From contig JABGQW010000014.1 in the NCBI GenBank assembly GCA_018648585.1, positions 1-64,000 on the forward strand: a DNA stretch of 64,000 nt, written 5' to 3'. A program made the translations under genes and the position numbers. The DNA is from a bacterium. Its GTDB lineage: Bacteria; Patescibacteriota; Gracilibacteria; UBA4473. The notes beneath the pieces are model-generated. The model was not told the DNA's origin and did no database searches. It worked only from the letters and a program-made list of their open reading frames with translations. Of this stretch, positions 1-9,306 are shown one piece after another (the stretch's first letter is position 1; each line of letters opens with the position of its first letter).

Positions 1-181
1 ACAAACGAAATTGTTTTAAGAATCTCAGTAGCTTGCTGCTGAGTTCTTCAATTTTAAAATAACTCTGCATTGATTCGCCCGCTGACCGCGATGGCAAATC
101 GTAAGAACTGTAATCGAGAGCAAACGCAAATGTCGGCAAAAGCACGACACTCGCAAGAAAAACGGAAAATAATTTTTTCAT
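1..181 (-). CDS. Small secreted protein, N-terminal part (runs off window)
   Basis: Reading from an ATG at 181 gives 60 residues before the window edge. The start is a classic signal peptide: MKKLF, a hydrophobic core, then FAFA before LDY. The mature part begins LDYSSYDLPSRSAGESMQSYF, which closely matches the next gene upstream (449-1015), whose mature part begins LDYDLYRLPMRESGESLREYF. The two are tandem paralogues of a short exported family. I do not recognise the family and the C-terminus is missing. No Shine-Dalgarno sequence precedes the start. Confidence 0.7.
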   Translation of the reverse strand, partial: MKKLFSVFLASVVLLPTFAFALDYSSYDLPSRSAGESMQSYFKIEELSSKLLRFLKQFRL

Positions 182-393
182 AAGAATTGGGTATTAAAGA
201 ATATGAAAAGATTTTACAAAATCATAACTAGCACGATTTGCTATTTTTGTCAATTTGTTTGTTTTGAGAATTATTTGGGAAAATGAAATCGAAGCTTTTT
301 TCATAACTGGGTGGATTAAAAAACTAAATAGACAAAAGACATAACTGACAAAAAAACTTTTTGTGACACTTTTTTCAAAAAATTCTTTTTTAT

Positions 394-422
394 TAAAAAA
401 AAGCCCACCCGATCGGACGAAC
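394..422 (-). terminator. Wobble-rich intrinsic terminator after the 449-1015 gene
   Basis: On the minus strand an 8-bp stem containing several G-U pairs closes on a GATC loop (403-422) and is followed by about eight T. It lies just downstream of the stop of the secreted-protein gene at 449 and separates it from its paralogue at 1-181. The rest of 182-448 is A/T-rich with no gene I can support. Confidence 0.5.
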
Positions 423-448
423 TTTTTTTTGTTTTTCAATTTCGAAAA

Positions 449-1015
449 TTAATTTTCTCTCAAAAAAGGATTAAATTTCCGGAGTTTTAGGGCCCGTTTT
501 TGCGCTTCACTTTGCCGTGCTTTTACTTTTTGAATCCCCGTGGACAAGGAATCCACCAACGGTTTTTGTACGTTGTTGGGAATTTTAGCTCCTTGTTTTG
601 GCTGAAAAGAATTTTGACAAAAACTCGACACATTCGAAACGCCACACGTTTCTTCGTTCGGATTTTTGTCGCGCAAAATTCTCCTCGGAACACGGATTTT
701 TCGGACTCCTGGTTGCGTATTTTTCCACGCGTCGCGCTCTACTTCGAACTTGGTGGAAATTGGATTTTTTTCCTCTGGTGAAATTTCTGCCACTGATGGC
801 AATTTTGTCTGTGAAAACTGCGCCTGAATTTCTGCTCGGCGTGCTTCACGGTATCGTTGTTTTAAATTTCGATCGTTTAATTTTGCCTGAAAATATTCGC
901 GCAGCGACTCACCGGATTCTCGCATCGGCAGTCGGTACAAATCGTAATCCAACGCAAAACTTAACGACGGAAAAAAAATCGCACTCGCAACCAAAATTGA
1001 AAAAAGTTTTTTCAT
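449..1015 (-). CDS. Small secreted protein, paralogue of the gene at 1-181
   Basis: A 188-residue protein. I start it at the MKKLFSILVAS methionine (1015), because this gives a signal peptide (cleavage near LSFA|LDY); the open frame continues upstream through residues that look like noncoding sequence. The mature chain is rich in Arg, Lys, Gln and Glu, has a helical stretch (residues 25-60), and carries two Cys in TCGVSNVSSFC that could form a disulfide. The first 25 mature residues match the neighbouring paralogue. Function unknown; an exported structural or adaptor role is only a guess. Confidence 0.7.
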   Translation of the reverse strand: MKKLFSILVASAIFFPSLSFALDYDLYRLPMRESGESLREYFQAKLNDRNLKQRYREARRAEIQAQFSQTKLPSVAEISPEEKNPISTKFEVERDAWKNTQPGVRKIRVPRRILRDKNPNEETCGVSNVSSFCQNSFQPKQGAKIPNNVQKPLVDSLSTGIQKVKARQSEAQKRALKLRKFNPFLREN

Positions 1016-1056
1016 GGAAAATGGATTAAAAAATAAAAAGTTGTGATTCGTACACC

Positions 1057-1087
1057 AGAATAACAAAAAATATTTTTTTGTGTGACA
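1057..1087 (-). promoter_or_regulatory. Possible promoter of the 449-1015 gene
   Basis: On the minus strand TGTCAC is followed 19 bases later by TATTCT, inside an extended -10-like TTTGTTATTCTG. The same arrangement with the same 19-base gap occurs before the large secreted protein (29922-29952). It sits about 40 bases upstream of the ATG at 1015. The spacing is longer than for a standard sigma-70 promoter, so the assignment is tentative. Confidence 0.35.
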
Positions 1088-1095
1088 CGAATTTT

Positions 1096-4000
1096 TTAGT
1101 CGAAAATTTTGGAAATTTTTGTCACGAGCTCGTCATTCACCACGACAGAAAATGGCAGTAAAATTTCTTGCTCGTTGATAAAAATTTTGACGGAACTCGC
1201 GCCAGGTTCGTCTGATTTTTTTTCGAGCAAAAGTTTTTTGAGCGCGTCGACCTGCATTTTTTTTGTTTCTGCAGGAATTTTTATTTCGAAATTTTCGGCC
1301 ACGGGTTCTTTTTTTATTTCTTCGTCGTCGAATGTGTGCGTCGCCTGCACATCTTTCAAATTTCCAAGTTTGAGTTCGTCGGCGATGAAATTTAAATTTC
1401 CGTCGCGCTCCTCGACTTTTCCGCGAATTCGGAGAAACGCGTCAATTTGGAAAACGCGCGAATTCGATTTTTCAAAAATCTGCGGAAACACCGCAATTTC
1501 AATTTTTCCAGAGGTGTCCTCGACCGTCAAAATCGCCATATTTTTTCCACTTTTCGTCAAAATTTTTCGCACGTTCGTGACAATTCCGTGGATCGTGCGC
1601 GATTTTTTCAAATCTTCGTCTGGCGAAAGTTTTCCGATCAGTTTTCCAAATTTTTCAAAATATCCACCGAGACCTTTCAGCGGATGATCCGAAACAAAAA
1701 GTCCCAAACTTTCCCGCTCCCAGAACAAAATATCATCTTTCGTCGCGACGGAATTTTTGAGCGTAAATTCGATCGAAACTTCATCCGCGCCGCCGAACAA
1801 TCCGAGCTGCCCCGCCGATTTTTTTTCTTGAAATTCTTTCGCAAATTGAGCCAAATCTTCGAGCGAATCAACCACCGCTTTTCGATCACCAAATTCGTCG
1901 AACGCGCCAGAAAATGCGAGCGACGTCAGGGTTTTTTTATTCAAAAGTTTCTGCGGAACGCGCCGCGCAAAATCCTGAAGCGACTCAAATTTTCCGTTCC
2001 GCTGCCGCTCAAAAATAATTTGGTCGACGGTGTCCTCCCCCAAACCTTTGATCGCAGTCAATCCGAACCGAGTTTTTTTATCGGAAACCGGTTTTTCGTC
2101 CGCGGAAATTTGTGTCTGCGCCGCGTCATTTTTTTCGAAAATCACGGTAAAATGCGAACCAGAATCGTTGACACTCGGCGGCAAAACTTCGATTTCCATT
2201 TCCGCGCACTCGTTCATTTCCAAAACGATTCGATCCGTGTTGTTGCGATCAGTCGTCATCATCGCCGCCATAAATTCAACAGGGAAATTCGCGCGGAGAA
2301 ACGCGGTTTCGTACGCGATCCGTGCGTAGCAAACCGCGTGAGATCGATTGAAACCGTACCCGACAAACGGCACGACAATTTCGTCGAACATTTTGACCGC
2401 AAGTTTTTCATCGTGTTTCAACTCGATGGCGCCGGCGATGAATTTTTTACGCTGTTCTGCAAGCAACTCGACTTTCTTTTTTCCAATCGCTTTTCGCAAA
2501 ATGTCCGCCTGCCCGAGCGAAAATCCAGAAAAATCCTGCGCAATCCGCATCACCTGTTCCTGGTACACCGCAATTCCGTACGTTTTTTTCAAAATTGGTT
2601 CAAGCACTGGATCCAAAAATTTCACTTTTTTCTTTTTGTTTTTTCCGTCGATGTACGTCGGAATGTACTCCATCGGCCCCGGTCGGTACAACGCGTTCAT
2701 CGCGACGAGATCTTCAAATTCTGTCGGTTTGAGATCTTTCAAATATCGCCGCATTCCTGCGGATTCAAACTGAAAAACGCCGGTCGTCTCCCCTCTCGCA
2801 AACATTTCGAACGTTGCGGAATCGTCGATCGGAATTTTTTGCAAATCGAGCTCGTCGCCAGTCGTGGCACGCACGTGATCGACTGCTTTTTCGAGAATTG
2901 ATAAATTTCGCAGCCCGAGAAAATCCATTTTCAACAGTCCCAAATTTTCAAGTTGCTGGTACGAAAATTGCGTGATTTTAACTTTTTCGGTTCCCGGCGC
3001 CCACTGCAACGCCGTGTGCCGCGTCAAATCTTCGTTGCCGATGATCACTGCGCACGCGTGGACAGAAACGTGTCGCACGCAGCCCTCCAGTTTTTTCGCC
3101 ACGTCAAACACTTTTTTGAGCGGCGGTTTTGCGCCGATAATTTTTTTGAAATCGGGAATTTCGAGTGCATCGTCGAGTTTGAATCCGGGACGATTTGGCA
3201 AAAGTTTGGTGAACGCGTTCATCTCAGAAAACGGAACGCCCTGCGCGCGACCAACATCTTTGAGCGCCGCTTTTGCGGATAAAGTTCCAAACGTGCAGAC
3301 TTTTGAAACGCGATCCGCGCCGTATTTTTCGACAACGTACTGCAGCACTTCCGCTCGTCGTTCGTCGGAAAAATCGATGTCGATATCGGGCATCGAGATT
3401 CGCTCCGGATTGAGAAATCGCTCAAAAAGCAGTTCGTACGCGAGTGGATCAACCGTCGTGATTCCGAGCAGGTACGAAACGAGCGAACCCGCAGCAGATC
3501 CGCGTCCGGGACCGACGGCGATTCCATTTTTTTTCGCAAACTGGATAAAATCCTGCACGATCAAAAAGTACGCCTCAAATCCCATTTTTCCGATCACGGA
3601 CAATTCGTAGTCGAGCCGTTTTTGAATTTTGGAAAATTCCTCAGAATCCGCGTTTGGAAAAAATTTCGAAATTTCTTGTTCACAATTTTTGCGCAACTGC
3701 GACGCCTCGGTTTCGCCATTTTCAACGGAAAAATGTGGCAACAAGTTTTTGCCAAACTGCAATTCGAGATCGATCGAATTTGAAATTTCGAGCGAATTTT
3801 GGCGCGCGGTTTCCAAAAGTTCCGGTGAAAAATCTCTCAATTCCTCCGTCATTTCTTCCCAGGATTTGAACCAGTTTTTTTCAAGAAAATGCACCCGCCC
3901 CGGATCGGAAACTTGCTGGTTTCGTCCGATGCAAAAAAGTGTATCTGCCGCTTCCTCGTCGCCAGGCGCGGCGTACCGCGCGTCGGAAGTCACAACCAAC

Positions 4001-4602
4001 GGCGTGGAAAATTCCTCGTGCAACTGAACACAAAAATTATTCAACTTTTTTTGTTCCGGTTCTGCGCGCGCAACAAGTTCGAGAAAAATATTTTCCGGAG
4101 AAAATGTGGCGCGAACTTTTTCAAACATTTTTATCGCGTGTTCCTCTCCCTGCTGGTAAAAAATCTGCCCCAAAAGTCCGCTGGTTGCGCCCGTCAAAAC
4201 GATCAATCCGTCGGCGTGTTTTTGCAAAAAATCCCAGTCGGTGCGCGGCTGGTGAAAAAATCCCTCGAGGGACGCCGTCGACAAAATTTTGAGCAAATTT
4301 TCAAAACCAGTTTGATTTTTCGCCAGCAGCACGAGTCGCCCCTCGCGTCCGTCAACTCCCGCTCGATTTTCAAATCGCGAATCTTTTGCCACCGCGATTT
4401 CCGCTCCGAGAATCGATTTGATCGAAAAGTTTTTCGCCGTTTCAAAAAAATCAACCAGTCCGTACCCAAAATTTGTGTCGGTCAACGCCACGGATTCGCA
4501 GCCCAATTCTTTCGCTTTTTCCAAAATTTTCTTCGGAGACATCGAAGATTCCTGCAAGGAAAAATGCGAGTGCGTGTGCAGGTTGACGAACGGTTTTTTC
4601 AT
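1096..4602 (-). CDS. dnaE: DNA polymerase III subunit alpha
   Basis: Replicative DNA polymerase of the C family, 1168 residues, the usual DnaE length. The N-terminal PHP domain begins with HTHSHFS (residues 9-15). The palm active site is PDIDIDF (405-411), whose aspartates bind the catalytic metals, and a GRGSAAG loop lies about 45 residues earlier. Helix-hairpin-helix and OB-fold regions follow in the C-terminal third (a beta-rich stretch around HGIVTNVRKILTKSGKNMA). The gene starts 27 bases after the pilT stop, so the two are probably co-transcribed. No polC or other polymerase gene is nearby. Confidence 0.97.
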   Translation of the reverse strand: MKKPFVNLHTHSHFSLQESSMSPKKILEKAKELGCESVALTDTNFGYGLVDFFETAKNFSIKSILGAEIAVAKDSRFENRAGVDGREGRLVLLAKNQTGFENLLKILSTASLEGFFHQPRTDWDFLQKHADGLIVLTGATSGLLGQIFYQQGEEHAIKMFEKVRATFSPENIFLELVARAEPEQKKLNNFCVQLHEEFSTPLVVTSDARYAAPGDEEAADTLFCIGRNQQVSDPGRVHFLEKNWFKSWEEMTEELRDFSPELLETARQNSLEISNSIDLELQFGKNLLPHFSVENGETEASQLRKNCEQEISKFFPNADSEEFSKIQKRLDYELSVIGKMGFEAYFLIVQDFIQFAKKNGIAVGPGRGSAAGSLVSYLLGITTVDPLAYELLFERFLNPERISMPDIDIDFSDERRAEVLQYVVEKYGADRVSKVCTFGTLSAKAALKDVGRAQGVPFSEMNAFTKLLPNRPGFKLDDALEIPDFKKIIGAKPPLKKVFDVAKKLEGCVRHVSVHACAVIIGNEDLTRHTALQWAPGTEKVKITQFSYQQLENLGLLKMDFLGLRNLSILEKAVDHVRATTGDELDLQKIPIDDSATFEMFARGETTGVFQFESAGMRRYLKDLKPTEFEDLVAMNALYRPGPMEYIPTYIDGKNKKKKVKFLDPVLEPILKKTYGIAVYQEQVMRIAQDFSGFSLGQADILRKAIGKKKVELLAEQRKKFIAGAIELKHDEKLAVKMFDEIVVPFVGYGFNRSHAVCYARIAYETAFLRANFPVEFMAAMMTTDRNNTDRIVLEMNECAEMEIEVLPPSVNDSGSHFTVIFEKNDAAQTQISADEKPVSDKKTRFGLTAIKGLGEDTVDQIIFERQRNGKFESLQDFARRVPQKLLNKKTLTSLAFSGAFDEFGDRKAVVDSLEDLAQFAKEFQEKKSAGQLGLFGGADEVSIEFTLKNSVATKDDILFWERESLGLFVSDHPLKGLGGYFEKFGKLIGKLSPDEDLKKSRTIHGIVTNVRKILTKSGKNMAILTVEDTSGKIEIAVFPQIFEKSNSRVFQIDAFLRIRGKVEERDGNLNFIADELKLGNLKDVQATHTFDDEEIKKEPVAENFEIKIPAETKKMQVDALKKLLLEKKSDEPGASSVKIFINEQEILLPFSVVVNDELVTKISKIFD

Positions 4603-4629
4603 CGCGAAAATTGTACCCGATCGGAGAAA

Positions 4630-5700
4630 TTATTGCACGCCGTTCGCCGCCAAAATTGCTTTGAGTTGCTCGGCGTCGTTCGCGTGATCCATCGCCACTT
4701 CTTTTGAAACGCGTCCCGCCATCACAAGTCCCGCGAGCGATTGTTCAAATTCGACCATTTCTCCGGAATTGTCGGTCTGGAGCACGTTTGGAATTTGAAA
4801 AATTTTATTCTGGCGAATGTGATTTTGAATTGCGTAATTATTGGTCAAAATTTCGTACGCGAGTGTCAATTTTCCGTCGACCGTCGGCACAAGTCGCTGC
4901 GAGACAATCATTGAAAGTGTCGACGCGAGCTGCGAACGCACTTGTTCTTGCTGCTCGGGCGCAAAAACGTCGATGATTCGCGCAACCGTTTGCGGTCCGT
5001 CGTTTGTGTGCAACGTCGAGTACACGACGTGCCCCGTCTCCGCCATCGTGAGCGCAGACGAAATTGTTTCGTGATCGCGCATTTCGCCCACCATTAAAAT
5101 GTCCGGATCTTCTCGCAATCCCGCTTTGATTCCGTCTTTGAAATTCGCAACATCGCGCCCAACTTCTCGTTGCCGCACGACGCTAGTTTTTGATTTGAGA
5201 ATGTACTCGATCGGATCTTCGATCGTGATGATGTGCTCCGTTTTTTGCTCCATTTTTTCTTTGAGAATCGATGCGAGCGTCGTACTTTTTCCCTGGCCAG
5301 TTGGTCCCACGACTAAAATGAGTCCATTTTTTTGTTTCAGCATTCGCTCAAAAACAAATTTTGGAAATCCGAGCGTTTCAAATTTTCGAATTTCTTGCGG
5401 AATGATGCGGAACGAAACCGCGATTCCCGATTCTTCAAAAAATGCATTTCCGCGGAGCCGAATTTTGTCCTGAACCTTTACGACGAAATCGGTCTGTCGC
5501 TGTTCCTGCAACTGTTTTTTATTTCGTTCTGGCAAAATACTCATCAACAAATCCTGAATTTGCTGATTTGTCAGTGGTTCTCCCTGCGGAACCGGCTGCA
5601 GTTGCCCGCTGATGCGAAAATACGGCGGCATTCCCACCGCCAAATGAATGTCTGACGCGTTCGATTGAACCGCCCCGACGACGAGTTTTTCGAAATCCAT
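4630..5700 (-). CDS. pilT: Type IV pilus retraction ATPase PilT
   Basis: Cytoplasmic hexameric AAA-type secretion ATPase that powers pilus retraction and twitching. The 356 residues match the family length. Walker A is GPTGQGKST (132-140), with Gln where Ser is more common. The Walker B region reads LMVGEMRDHETI, followed by the His-box segment GHVVYSTLHTND. The segment after it (RIIDVFAPEQQEQVRSQLAS) is the PilT core that distinguishes it from GspE/PilB. The substrate pilins are probably like the two pilin genes at 56-58 kb. It lies between acpP and dnaE on the same strand. Confidence 0.93.
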   Translation of the reverse strand: MDFEKLVVGAVQSNASDIHLAVGMPPYFRISGQLQPVPQGEPLTNQQIQDLLMSILPERNKKQLQEQRQTDFVVKVQDKIRLRGNAFFEESGIAVSFRIIPQEIRKFETLGFPKFVFERMLKQKNGLILVVGPTGQGKSTTLASILKEKMEQKTEHIITIEDPIEYILKSKTSVVRQREVGRDVANFKDGIKAGLREDPDILMVGEMRDHETISSALTMAETGHVVYSTLHTNDGPQTVARIIDVFAPEQQEQVRSQLASTLSMIVSQRLVPTVDGKLTLAYEILTNNYAIQNHIRQNKIFQIPNVLQTDNSGEMVEFEQSLAGLVMAGRVSKEVAMDHANDAEQLKAILAANGVQ

Positions 5701-5779
5701 TTTTCACAAAATTTAAAAAAATACTATTCCGCCACAGAATAACAAATTTTCAAAAATGCAACGAATTTTTATAATTTTT

Positions 5780-6115
5780 TCAAACTTTAAGCGTCTCATC
5801 CGATTTCGCCTTCAAAATTTGATCACAGGCATCGCCCACTGTTCTTATTTTCTCTTCGGCTGCATCCTCAATTGCACAACCAAATTCACGTTGAAGTTCC
5901 ATCGAAAGCTCTACCGTATCGAGCGAATCCGCGCCCAAATCATTTAAAAAACTTGCCTCCTCCGTCACCTCGTTTTCATCCACTCCCAATTTATCAACCA
6001 CAATCGCTTGCACTCTGTTGAAAATTCCTGTTCGGATTTCTTTTTCGGACGATCCTTCTTTTTTTCTTAATTTTCGTTCCAGCACGTTTTCTGTTTCCGG
6101 CAAAGAAATTGTCAT
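5780..6115 (-). CDS. acpP: Acyl carrier protein with N-terminal extension
   Basis: Carries acyl chains on a 4'-phosphopantetheine arm. The attachment serine is Ser64 in [10 protein letters not shown], and the acidic helix 2 that docks with partner enzymes follows. At 111 residues it is about 30 longer than a normal AcpP; the extra part is an N-terminal charged segment (residues 1-30, [15 protein letters not shown]) with no methionine after it, so the extension looks real unless a non-ATG start is used. It is divergent from secA, and no fatty-acid synthesis genes are adjacent. Confidence 0.85.
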   Translation of the reverse strand: MTISLPETENVLERKLRKKEGSSEKEIRTGIFNRVQAIVVDKLGVDENEVTEEASFLNDLGADSLDTVELSMELQREFGCAIEDAAEEKIRTVGDACDQILKAKSDETLKV

Positions 6116-6234
6116 TTTTTCTAAAAAAAGTATTTCTGAAAACCTTTTAAACTTTTTGACAAATTTTGCAAGTTTTTTCTCGACTTGTTTTTTCGGTGAA
6201 AAATTTTAAAATCCGCAAGAATTTCTCAGAGAAA

Positions 6235-8874
6235 ATGGGAGTACAACAAATTTTCGACAAAATCGCTGGCGCGTACAACGATCGCCAGGTAAAAAAACTG
6301 GAAAAGTTTGTTCCGCAGATCAACGCGGAAGAACTCGCACTGCAAAAACTTTCCGACGACGAATTGAAACAAAAATTTGCCACGTGGAAAATCGAACTCA
6401 CCGCAAATCCAGAAAAAGTCGATGAAAAAATGGTCGACATTTTTGCCGCGGTAAAAAATGTGTGCCGCCGGCTCGTTGGAAAAAAATTCGAAATCCGCGG
6501 AAAAGATCAAGAATGGCAAATGATTCCGTACGACGTGCAACTTGTCGGGGGAATCGTGCTGCACCAGGGAAAAATTGCCGAAATGAAAACCGGCGAAGGA
6601 AAAACGCTCGTGTGCACGCTGCCAGTGATTTTGAACGCACTGACCGGGCGCGGCGTCCACGTGATCACGGTGAACGATTATCTCGCGCAACGCGACTCGG
6701 AGTGGATGGCGCCGTTGTACGAATTTTGTAATTTGACGACGAACGTGATCGTCCACGGAAAAACAAACGAGGAACGACGAACCGCGTACAAATCCGACAT
6801 CACGTACGGAACCAACAACGAATTTGGATTCGATTATTTGCGCGACAACATGGCGCAGGCAAAAGAAGAACTCGTGCAGCGCGATTTAAATTTTGCAATC
6901 GTGGACGAAGTCGACTCAATTTTGATCGACGAAGCGCGAACACCGCTAATTATTTCAGCGCCCGCGGAGGAAAGTACTGAAAAATATAAAAAATATTCGC
7001 GGCTCGTTCCGCAGCTCGTGGAAAATGTCGACTACAACATCGACGTAAAAATGAAAGCCGTCACGCTCTCCGAAGTTGGCGTAACAAAAATGGAAAATTT
7101 GCTCGGGATCAAAAATATTTACACGGAAGCGGGATTCGACGAAGTGCACCACATCGAAAATTCGTTGAAAGCGCACATCGTTTTTGAAAAAGATCGCGAC
7201 TACGTCGTCCGCGACGGACAAGTCATCATCGTCGACGAATTCACCGGACGAATGATGCCGGGACGGCGATATTCCGACGGATTGCACCAATCGCTCGAAG
7301 CGAAAGAAAATGTGGAAATTCAGCGGGAATCGAAAACGCTCGCGACGATCACATTTCAAAATTATTTCCGATTGTACAAAAAACTCGCGGGAATGACCGG
7401 AACCGCCGAAACCGAAGCGGAAGAATTTGCGAAAATTTACGCGCTCGACACGATCGTGATTCCGACGAACAAACCGACAATTCGCCAGGATTTGCCAGAC
7501 AAAATTTTTAAAAATGAACACGGAAAATTCGTCGCGCTCGCGCAGGAAGTTGAAAAATTGCACAAAAATGGACAGCCCGTTTTGGTGGGAACGGTTTCGA
7601 TTGAAAAATCTGAAGCACTCTCAAATTTATTGAAATCGAGCGGAATCAAACACGAAGTTTTGAACGCAAAATTCCACGAGCGCGAAGCCGAAATCGTCGA
7701 ACACGCGGGACAACCCGGCGTCGTCACGATCGCGACAAATATGGCGGGACGCGGAACCGACATCAAGCTCGGCGCCGGCGTGGTGGAAAAAGGTGGACTG
7801 GCGATTCTCGGAACGGAGCGACACGAATCTCGCCGCATCGACAACCAACTCCGCGGACGCGCCGGACGACAGGGAGATCCCGGATTAACGCAATTTTATG
7901 TGGCGATGACCGACGAACTGATGCGCCGATTTGGTGGAGCGCGGATGAGCGGAATGATGGAAAAATTGGGAATCGGCGAAACCGAAGCGATTGAAAATAA
8001 AATGATCAGCAATTCTGTTCGCAACGCGCAGAAAAAAATTGAAGCGTTCCATTTCGACGCGAGAAAACACGTCGTGCAGTACGACGACGTGATGAACGTG
8101 CACCGAGAAAAAATGTACGAACGGCGTCGCGCGATTTTGTTCGCGGAAAATATGGACGATGAAATCGAAAAAATCACAGAAAATTTTGTACGGGAAATCG
8201 TAAAAACGCACTGCCCGCATCCGACGATCGATCGCGACGCAGATCTCGACGAAATTTCAGAAACTTTTTCCGCGATCATTCCGCATCCGAATTTCAAAAC
8301 AGAAATTTTGGGGAAATTCAACAATCAAGAACGTTTGGTCGCGCACGCAATTCAAACAATTTTGGAAACGTGGCAAGTGCGAAAAAAAACGTTCCCGACC
8401 GACGACATAAATTCGATCGCGCGGTACGTGATTTTAAAATCGTTCGACGAACTCTGGCTCGACCACATAAACGAAATGACGAGTCTGCGAGATCGTGTTT
8501 CTCTGTCGGGGTACGCGCAAAAAGATCCCGTGATGGAGTACCGCCGCGAGGGATTTTTGATGTTCAAAAAAGTGCTGTTCGAAGTTCGCCGCATCGCAAT
8601 TTCAAATTTATTTCGCGTCCAAGTTTCGTCAAATTTTGCGATGGAAAAAACCGATTATTCTGCCGCAAAAACCAACGCCGACCAAATCGAAGAAACGCTC
8701 ACCAGCGGACTCGCCGCAGAAAAAACGCGCGAAAATCACCACCGCTCGGAACATCCAGGAAAATCGATGGCGACAGAAAAATTGGGAAAAAAATACGACG
8801 GCGTCGGGCGCAACGATCCGTGTCCGTGCGGCAGCGGGCAGAAATTTAAAAAATGTCACGGAAAAAATCTATAA
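6235..8874 (+). CDS. secA: Preprotein translocase ATPase SecA
   Basis: Motor ATPase that pushes unfolded preproteins through SecYEG. Of several in-frame starts I chose ATG 6235, which gives the conserved opening MGVQQIFDKIAGAYNDRQVKKL and 879 residues. Walker A is MKTGEGKT (117-124) and the DEAD-like box is VDEVD (223-227). The preprotein cross-linking domain, the second helicase domain (ATNMAGRGTDIKL; LRGRAGRQGDPG) and the helical wing follow. The C-terminus has the zinc-binding SEC-C motif CPCGSGQKFKKCH, used for SecB or ribosome/lipid contact. No Shine-Dalgarno sequence precedes the start. Confidence 0.97.
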   Translation: MGVQQIFDKIAGAYNDRQVKKLEKFVPQINAEELALQKLSDDELKQKFATWKIELTANPEKVDEKMVDIFAAVKNVCRRLVGKKFEIRGKDQEWQMIPYDVQLVGGIVLHQGKIAEMKTGEGKTLVCTLPVILNALTGRGVHVITVNDYLAQRDSEWMAPLYEFCNLTTNVIVHGKTNEERRTAYKSDITYGTNNEFGFDYLRDNMAQAKEELVQRDLNFAIVDEVDSILIDEARTPLIISAPAEESTEKYKKYSRLVPQLVENVDYNIDVKMKAVTLSEVGVTKMENLLGIKNIYTEAGFDEVHHIENSLKAHIVFEKDRDYVVRDGQVIIVDEFTGRMMPGRRYSDGLHQSLEAKENVEIQRESKTLATITFQNYFRLYKKLAGMTGTAETEAEEFAKIYALDTIVIPTNKPTIRQDLPDKIFKNEHGKFVALAQEVEKLHKNGQPVLVGTVSIEKSEALSNLLKSSGIKHEVLNAKFHEREAEIVEHAGQPGVVTIATNMAGRGTDIKLGAGVVEKGGLAILGTERHESRRIDNQLRGRAGRQGDPGLTQFYVAMTDELMRRFGGARMSGMMEKLGIGETEAIENKMISNSVRNAQKKIEAFHFDARKHVVQYDDVMNVHREKMYERRRAILFAENMDDEIEKITENFVREIVKTHCPHPTIDRDADLDEISETFSAIIPHPNFKTEILGKFNNQERLVAHAIQTILETWQVRKKTFPTDDINSIARYVILKSFDELWLDHINEMTSLRDRVSLSGYAQKDPVMEYRREGFLMFKKVLFEVRRIAISNLFRVQVSSNFAMEKTDYSAAKTNADQIEETLTSGLAAEKTRENHHRSEHPGKSMATEKLGKKYDGVGRNDPCPCGSGQKFKKCHGKNL

Positions 8875-8877
8875 TTT

Positions 8878-9306
8878 TTACGGACACAGCACGGAAGAAT
8901 TTTGTTTGAGACAGGTTTGGTCGATGTGTTCTTGTGTGTTTTTCAATTCGGAATTCACATTTTGCAACGTGGAAATCATCGTTTTAATTTTTTCAATGTG
9001 TGCCGCAACATTTCGATCCATCTGCAACATTTCCCCCGGAATCAAATTTTTTTCGTCGTCAAATTTCCCGACCAATTTCGCGTGCTGTTCGGTTTCCCAC
9101 GTTTCAAAATTTTGTTGTAAAAAATCACTCGCCGACTCTTTTTTTTCAACATCTGAAAATCGCGGAAAATTGGTGTGAAATTCGTCGAGTCCCTCCGACA
9201 ACCACGCGTCGTCGAACACGGAGGCGCGAAAGTTTTCTGCGGAGAAAAATACAACGCCCGCCAGCACAAAAATTCCCACGAAAACGATGAGAAAAACTTT
9301 TTTCAT
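8878..9306 (-). CDS. Exported small coiled-coil protein, third gene of a secreted cassette
   Basis: 142 residues, starting at the ATG that overlaps the previous stop (ATGA, 9303-9306); that overlap decides the start. The N-terminus MKKVFLIVFVGIFVLAGVVFF is a signal peptide or single membrane anchor. The rest is acidic and largely helical (residues 75-130, with heptad-like spacing), ending with two Cys in TCLKQNSSVLC. I recognise no family. Translational coupling to two other exported proteins suggests they act together outside the membrane. Confidence 0.65.
   Translation of the reverse strand: MKKVFLIVFVGIFVLAGVVFFSAENFRASVFDDAWLSEGLDEFHTNFPRFSDVEKKESASDFLQQNFETWETEQHAKLVGKFDDEKNLIPGEMLQMDRNVAAHIEKIKTMISTLQNVNSELKNTQEHIDQTCLKQNSSVLCP

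Noticed and set aside
194-439. 81-residue open frame on the minus strand
   Set aside because: Covers an A/T-rich stretch with a terminator hairpin inside, no start context and no family resemblance.
1447-2901. Long open frame on the plus strand opposite dnaE
   Set aside because: It is the mirror of dnaE codon bias, rich in Arg/Phe/Asn with no domain; shadow frame.
6156-6161. TTGACA upstream of secA as promoter
   Set aside because: No acceptable -10 box at 16-18 bases in either direction for secA or acpP.
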